Notes under the pieces: generated by a model
Seen by the model: only the letters and a program-made list of their open reading frames with translations
Databases searched by the model: none
What the model was told of the DNA's origin: nothing
Part shown: piece by piece, positions 58,211-64,000 of the stretch
Position numbering within the stretch: position 1 is the stretch's first letter
Layout: each line of letters begins with the position of its first letter
Position numbers and translations under genes: made by a program
Origin: Flammulina velutipes
Lineage: Eukaryota; Basidiomycota; Agaricomycetes; Agaricales; Physalacriaceae
DNA: 64,000 nucleotides
Assembly: GCA_011800155.1 (NCBI GenBank)
Contig: CM022375.1
Span: 62,001 to 126,000, forward strand
Direction of reading: 5' to 3'

Positions 58211-60702
58211 CCTAGTAGTAGAATTTCTACAAATGTTCTGGGATCTGGTGGGATAAATGATAGGTATTTGTAGGGATAGAATCCCAGGTGGTCCGGAGCT
58301 ATGTCCATTTTGGGTGTATCATGTAAGCAGCTCAGATAGCCAAAAAGGCCAGGTACAATCTATCTCGTTTAGGACAGGATGAAGATCAGGGGAATTGATG
58401 TAGATGGAGGATGAGAGGATGGGGAAATGTGGCCACACAGGGGGATGCAGATCAGGAATATTGATGTCATTGATGGGGAGGAAGGATGGGGATGGGGGAT
58501 GGGGGATGGATAGCAGGGCCTAAATGTGGCACCAGAATGCGCATTAGGCTATTGCCAGGGTATGAGGAGGGTGGGGAGAGGGCACCTAGGGGTCAAAAAA
58601 TCGAGCCCATTCTAACCATCTGCATTAGGTAGGGACAGCTAGCAGCTGCTGAAACCAGCAATAAAACGATGTGTGGCGCATTTTTAATCGGGGAGCACAT
58701 ACCTCGGATCAACCTGGGGTTGCTCTAGATGTCTTCTCCTTGAAAAAATGAATGTGTGCAGCACAAAGAACCATGTAAAAAGACGAATATCTGGCTGAGA
58801 AACAAGCAAAACATTATTGAACATCCATCAAAAGTACCAAAAAGGGAGCAGCACTTTTCCCTCGCATTCTGGTGACCTAAAACCACTTGTAGATCGTCCA
58901 TGGACCTTTGGGGCATTGCATATGATACTCAGTTAGGTCCCCAGGTCAACAGGATCATTGCATTTGGTCAAAATACCCCAAAAACGCGCCACACATCGTC
59001 GAGCCAGCCCACCTGCTTGCCATCACCTGAGGACACTTTGTACTCGAAGATATATGTATATAGACTTCTAACCATGAGTTAGATGGACCCTGGAGTGTGA
59101 AAAATGCGGTCAAAACCTTGGATATACCCCAAATAATGTTTCTCATGAAAACACATACACCATCAACTTCCCCTGACCTCTGGGTCGTCCCAATGTGTTC
59201 TATTATCATTATAGATGATTAATTAGCATCCCAGGAGTCTCTCCAGTGTGTGAAAATGCGAATATTAATGATATACCCCAAATTATGATATTCACTTTTG
59301 ACACATATAATCAACTTCCTTTCACCTGTAGACTCTTAAGATATGTTCTAATAATGTTTCTATATAGTTTTAAGCCTTCCCTTCATCAGTCTGGATACCC
59401 AAAATGCGAACTTTCATCAAAATATGCATATTTGACCTATTACTCTATAACTTGATAGGAACACATGTTGATTTTTCAGACATTTATAACTTCTTTGAAA
59501 TATACAGTGCTTGGGAACGAACTGAGTGATCTAATATGTTTATTATCATCTAAAAACATGTTTCCAATGAATCCTAGCTCTCAGATATGAGGATTTCTGT
59601 ATATAATTAAGCAAAGAGGGTAAAAGGATATGCATGAATAGTCGCATTTTCACACACTGTAGGGACTCCTGGGATGCTAATTAATCATCTATAATGATAA
59701 TAGAACACATTGGGACGACCCAGAGGTCAGGGGAAGTTGATGGTGTATGTGTTTTCATGAGAAACATTATTTGGGGTATATCCAAGGTTTTGACCGCATT
59801 TTTCACACTCCAGGGTCCATCTAACTCATGGTTAGAAGTCTATATACATATATCTTCGAGTACAAAGTGTCCCCAGGTGATGGCAAGCAGGTGGGCTGGC
59901 TCGACGATGTGTGGCGCGTTTTTGGGGTATTTTGACCAAATGCAATGATCCTGTTGACCTGGGGACCTAACTGAGTATCATATGCAATGCCCCAAAGGTC
60001 CATGGACGATCTACAAGTGGTTTTAGGTCACCAGAATGCGAGGGAAAAGTGCTGCTCCCTTTTTGGTACTTTTGATGGATGTTCAATAATGTTTTGCTTG
60101 TTTCTCAGCCAGATATTTGTCTTTTACATGGTTCTTTGTGCTGCACACATTCATTTTTCAAGGAGAAGACATCTAGAGCAACCCCAGGTTGATCCGAGGT
60201 ATGTGCTCCCCGATTAAAAATGCGCCACACATCGTTTTATTGCTGGTTTCAGCAGCTGCTAGCTGTCCCTACCTAATGCAGATGGTTAGAATGGGCTCGA
60301 TTTTTTGACCCCTAGGTGCCCTCTCCCACCCTCCTCATACCCTGGCAATAGCCTAATGCGCATTCTGGTGCCACATTTAGGCCCTGCTATCCATCCCCCA
60401 TCCCCCATCCTCATCCTTCCTCCCCATCAATGACATCAATGTTCCTGATCTGCATCCCCCTATGTGGCCACATTTCCCCATCCTCTCCTCCTCCTTGCTC
60501 TTCATCAATCCATCAATTCAGTGGTACTCCTTTGAGCATATCTCTATCTAATCACCCAGTTCTCTATCTAATCTCCTCCAAAGAAGGCAATTTTCCAGCT
60601 CTCTTGAGTTGGGATATATCCCACAGGGATAGAACCCAACAAATACCTATCATTTTTTTGGGATACAACCCAACACTTTTAGAAATTCTATGACTACAGG
60701 TG
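58211..60702. mobile_element. Long foldback (palindromic) element, about 2.5 kb
   Basis: Left arm (58,211 to about 59,240) and right arm (about 59,660 to 60,702) are nearly perfect inverted copies of about 1 kb around a ~420 bp AT-rich spacer centred near 59,450. Tips read CTAGTAGTAGAATTTCTAC and its inverted counterpart. Each arm carries two TGTGGCGC motifs (58672, 58986; 59910, 60222). AACACGGAG before the left tip and AACACGAGG after the right tip suggest a target duplication of about 8-9 bp. Mirror-image reading frames in the arms are by-products of the palindrome. No transposase. Related copies lie at 21.99-22.76 and 24.12-26.47 kb. Confidence 0.88.
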
Positions 60703-60784
60703 TAACACGAGGACATGGTTCTGACTGTCGGCAAAAAGCGACATATTGATAAATCAGTCAGATTCTCTTCGTGGCCTGTACATC

Positions 60785-63771
60785 ATGTCGTCTACTAGTT
60801 CCAACAGCCACAAGAAAAAACGTCCACCTCCGGAACTCTATCAGAGTACGCCCCACACGGCGACGCAAACTTCGGTGACCGTCGATCAACGTCGCGTCAA
60901 ATCCAAGACGACCCATTACGCCTCTCAACAGCTCGCGGACCTTCCTCTCCCGCCCCCTCCACCGTCCGCACACACCCAACACTCTGCCCCCAGTCATGCC
61001 CAAAGTTCAGCCACGAATGTCCCCAACCTTCCAGAACTTGCAGTTCCTGACGATATTCTCGACGATGGCTTTGATGACAGCACTGGCGGAAATCCGTCCC
61101 TTGACGATGGCTCGCAGGACGGCGTACATGTTATTGTTCGTAAACGATATATCAATAGTGTGAGTTATGGTTTATTTCCGATTTCACACTAACTAACCCT
61201 CTCCAGACCAACCCGATGAACACCTGGCTCAGATTCCGCGAAAACTACCTTCGCGTTATGCTCGTAACAGAAGGGCGCCGAAACTCCAAAGCCGTATGTA
61301 CAGTCTGCGAAGGAGAGGAACTGGCCGTGTTTCGCTGCCGGGATGAAGAGTGCGTCGGACATGGAGCGATGTGTGAAGGATGCTGCCGCAGCGTGCACGA
61401 TCATCATCCCTTGCATTGGGTTGAGGTGTGTATCTTTCATTGTCTCCCTATGTATGCTAAATGTACCAGAGGTGGAACGATATCTACTTTGAGCACGTCA
61501 ACTTGGCGGAGATAGGTGTTTCAGTTCAGCTCATGCACGCAGGCTCTCGATGTCCTTTCCCCCAAGTCACTACCAATTCATTTGTTGTCCTTCACACCAA
61601 CGGAATACATTCTGTTTCGCTTTCATTCTGTGGCTGTTCGACTGCGCCCCCGTACTATGAACAATTACTGCACCATATGTGGTATCCCTCTACCCCTCTC
61701 CAACCTCAGACCGCCACGACCTTTTCCCTTCTCAAGCAATTTCATCAACTTAGTACTATTGGTAAACTTCCAGTGTACGACCTTTGGAAAGCACTGGAGA
61801 CGACGACCGAAAACATCACTGAGATTCGCCCTCCCAACCGTTATGGTGTTCTTCGCCGCTCTGTGCGGCAGTTCCGCCACCTCAGGATGGTCAAGCGTTC
61901 AGGTCGGGGTCATGCCGAAGACGGAATCTCTGGAACACCGCGTGGTGGGCTTGCCATTCAATGCCCCGCCTGTCCCCATCCAGGGTTGAACATGGACAGG
62001 CTTCCTCTCGGTGAAAAGAGGTATGCTTTTTCTGTTCGAAGTGTTACTGTTCTGATTCAGTGTTGTAATAATCAGCTGGTTGGGCCGATTATTCCTTGCG
62101 GTTGATGGAAACTTTCGCGCACGAAACGGAGTGGTTTCCTCAGTCGAAAAGGACCCTTCTCTTGCCGACGGAAAGTGCTTTTTCATTGAACAGGCGCCTT
62201 ACAACGTGTTTGTAAGGAGTCATGCCTCAGAGGAAGATATTGACACTTGTTCTGGCTTTCGCGCAGCACAGCTTGCTGATCTCAAAAAAGTGAAGGGTCT
62301 TCGAACGACCGGTGTTGTCGGTGTTACTTGCTCGCGGCATGGGCTATGGCGAGCGAACGGGATGGGTAATTTACAGCGTGGGGAAAGGTACTTGGTTTCC
62401 TAGCTACACGTTATGGTACGACATTGATCTCGGGAATAACAGATTTTGTAACATTGATCCCGTTGTCTCCGGCTCGACTATGGGCGACAACGACAAGGAG
62501 GTCGTACTTTCGTTCGATATTGCCTGTATCTATGATAAGAACTTCTGGGCTCGTATGAAGGCACTGCCCGTGTCATGGCGAATGGAGCGCAGAGAGGGAT
62601 CTATCCTCTTCTTCATCCCGAAGATGCACTTCTTAGATCACAAAAAGAAGAAGCACGCGATCTATTCATTTAATTATCGCCCTGGTGTCGGCAGGACCCA
62701 CGGAGAGACTATCGAGGAAAATTGGTCGGTCAGTAATAGGGCTGCCGCGCAGACAAAGGTAATGGGCCCAGGCTCTCGCCAAGACACGCTCGAGGACATC
62801 TGGAATCACCATAACTGGCGTACTATGCTAGCATTCGGTGAGTAGTTCAGTATTTTATTTTTTCTACACTAAATCAATTATTTAGAGCGTACATTAGCAA
62901 AGCGTCTCGTTGAAGCAATCAAGGAATCACGAGTACATACCAAAGAGTTCAAGGCTTTTACACAGGGAATTACTCAGTACCTCGGCCGACCTGTCATTGA
63001 TGAATGGAGAAGAGAAATCGTCGCGTGGGAGGCGGACGACCAACAACCATGCCCGTATGAACTACCGGATCAAATCCACCCGACGCTCAACGAGGTCAAG
63101 CTTCAGCTCCTCACGGAAGAACAGGCTACGGCACTGAAAGCAACAGGTGTAGTGCATGAGTCAAGCATGGTACTGCTACTCAATCTCGGTATCGAGATGG
63201 AAGTGTTACAGTAAGCCCCAGCACTTTAAGTTACCACATGGTATTAAACTGACTATCTGATGATAGGCAGGCCTTGGCGTGGGAGGTGAAGGCGCGCAAC
63301 CAGGGAACGACTTACCAGGAACTCAACATCCAAAAACAGTGTAGTGACATCATGAAAAAGATAGTCAAACTCCGTGGCCTTCAGCGCATTTTTATGCCAC
63401 ACCTTGAGGAATATCTAAATCCTCAACAGCTTCGCCACTTTGATGTGGCTTCAAATATCAACGCTGAGGAGCGTCAGCTTCTAATGCCATCAGAGCTCGA
63501 TGCCGCTCATCGTACTTTGGAATGTGCGTGTATACCGGTTTTGATCACGGGGGAGGAACGTTTGCGCGAGGCGGAGGCAAGGGAGGCACTAGAAGGTCTA
63601 CGGAGCGGTCTTCGCATGCGATCTGCCGGGCATGCGTTCACGGTTCGGAATGTTACAGGCCAAAATCCGACGACTCGGTGTACAGCCTGCACTTGGGCTG
63701 AGTGCAGAACTGATACTAAACATGGGTGTGGCGCACGACGGCGCCAGCGCCATATAGGTCGGAACGTGTGA
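60785..63771 (+). CDS. KDZ transposase with CxC2-type cysteine cluster, core intact
   Basis: Seven exons: 60785-61159, 61207-61425, 61470-62020, 62076-62387, 62443-62837, 62886-63210, 63267-63771; all joins are in frame. An N-terminal Pro/Ser-rich region is followed by the cluster CTVCEGEE ... RCRDEECVG ... CEGCCRSVHDHHPLHW, then NGIHSVSLSFCGCS and the KDZ core. Likely catalytic acids are in LFLAVDGNFR, LSFDIACIYDKNFW and RTHGETIEENWSVS. The C-terminal part includes RQDTLEDIWNHHNWRTMLAF and LRSGLRMRSAGHAF..NVTGQN, then ends unusually with Cys/Arg-rich sequence (CTACTWAECR) and a TGA at 63,769. It starts about 80 bp after the foldback element. It could be an active enzyme if the 3' end is correct. 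Confidence 0.9.
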
Positions 63772-64000
63772 ACGCGCCATCCACGGCGCGTCCGCATTAG
63801 GAACATATGGCGCAGCACTTCACACGGCACAAGCATGGACGTTTCAGAACACGGAAGCTACCGAACTAATCGATGGATTGCAACGATCGATAACGAGAAG
63901 ATCCAGATCGATGGGAAGAGATTACACCAAGGCTGTGCGCCATGCATGGCGCCCAGGCACCTTTGGGAATCTGGATGCCAAAGCCGACAGGAACGGAGAG
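63772..64000. other. 3' flank of the second KDZ gene, window end
   Basis: A frame open to the window edge (from about 63,770; residues such as ALGTYGAALHTAQAW) may be the true KDZ C-terminus displaced by a frameshift, or unrelated. The TGTGGCGC motif occurs just inside the gene at 63727. Confidence 0.35.

Noticed and set aside
58725..60217. Pairs of identical small open frames on opposite strands
   Set aside because: They are mirror images created by the palindromic foldback element, with no domain, no introns and no neighbours.
1..64000. CRISPR arrays, bacterial operons, riboswitches
   Set aside because: Intron-rich eukaryotic sequence; no regularly spaced direct repeats of CRISPR type seen.

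Overview
The window looks like a filamentous basidiomycete (Agaricomycetes-type) genome. Genes are split by many short introns (about 45-70 bp) with GT..AG ends. The recognisable proteins are fungal (transportin/Kap104, a membrane-anchored GH16 glucanase), and much of the window holds transposons typical of mushroom genomes: KDZ, CACTA/Tnp2, Ty3-type chromovirus, hAT-like and foldback elements. All exon limits were read by eye from splice signals and frame continuity.

Region 1 (1-13.1 kb) is ordinary gene space. It holds a Ras-like GTPase with long disordered tails (minus), a GH16 protein (minus), a complete seven-exon transportin (plus), a 3.5 kb stretch of decayed minus-strand sequence with two partly similar blocks, and a small four-exon gene resembling Mug135-like proteins (minus).

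Region 2 (13.7-31.2 kb) is a mobile-element graveyard. It has the 3' half of a chromovirus with its LTR (minus), a companion gene 'A', a short hAT-like element, copies of a long foldback element (one carrying a nested element with a 9-bp target duplication), an LTR plus gag start of the same chromovirus family in the other orientation, and an AT-rich TIR element.

Region 3 (31,210-41,403) is a 10.2 kb CACTA-type transposon. Its inverted ends are about 60 bp long and flanked by a TTT duplication. It carries a nearly intact tnp2 gene and three other genes. It sits inside the 3' part of companion gene 'B'.

Region 4 (41.4-64 kb) is a KDZ transposon island. It has two KDZ transposases with CxC2-type cysteine clusters: one broken by a stop codon, one apparently complete in its core. 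It also has an inverted C-terminal fragment of another KDZ protein, companion genes 'B' and 'C', three genes with viroplasmin/RNase H1 N-terminal-like modules, several small genes of unknown function, and a 2.5 kb foldback palindrome just upstream of the second KDZ gene.

The most interesting signals are: (i) a three-member gene family (A, B, C) sharing an N-terminal Gly-Trp module, a central GP...G module and a C-terminal 'WW..QP..R' module, two members of which sit beside viroplasmin-like genes; (ii) a strong excess of the octamer TGTGGCGC across the transposon-rich part; (iii) the intact-ended CACTA element with cargo. What the companion genes do is unknown; a role in KDZ mobility or defence is inference only.
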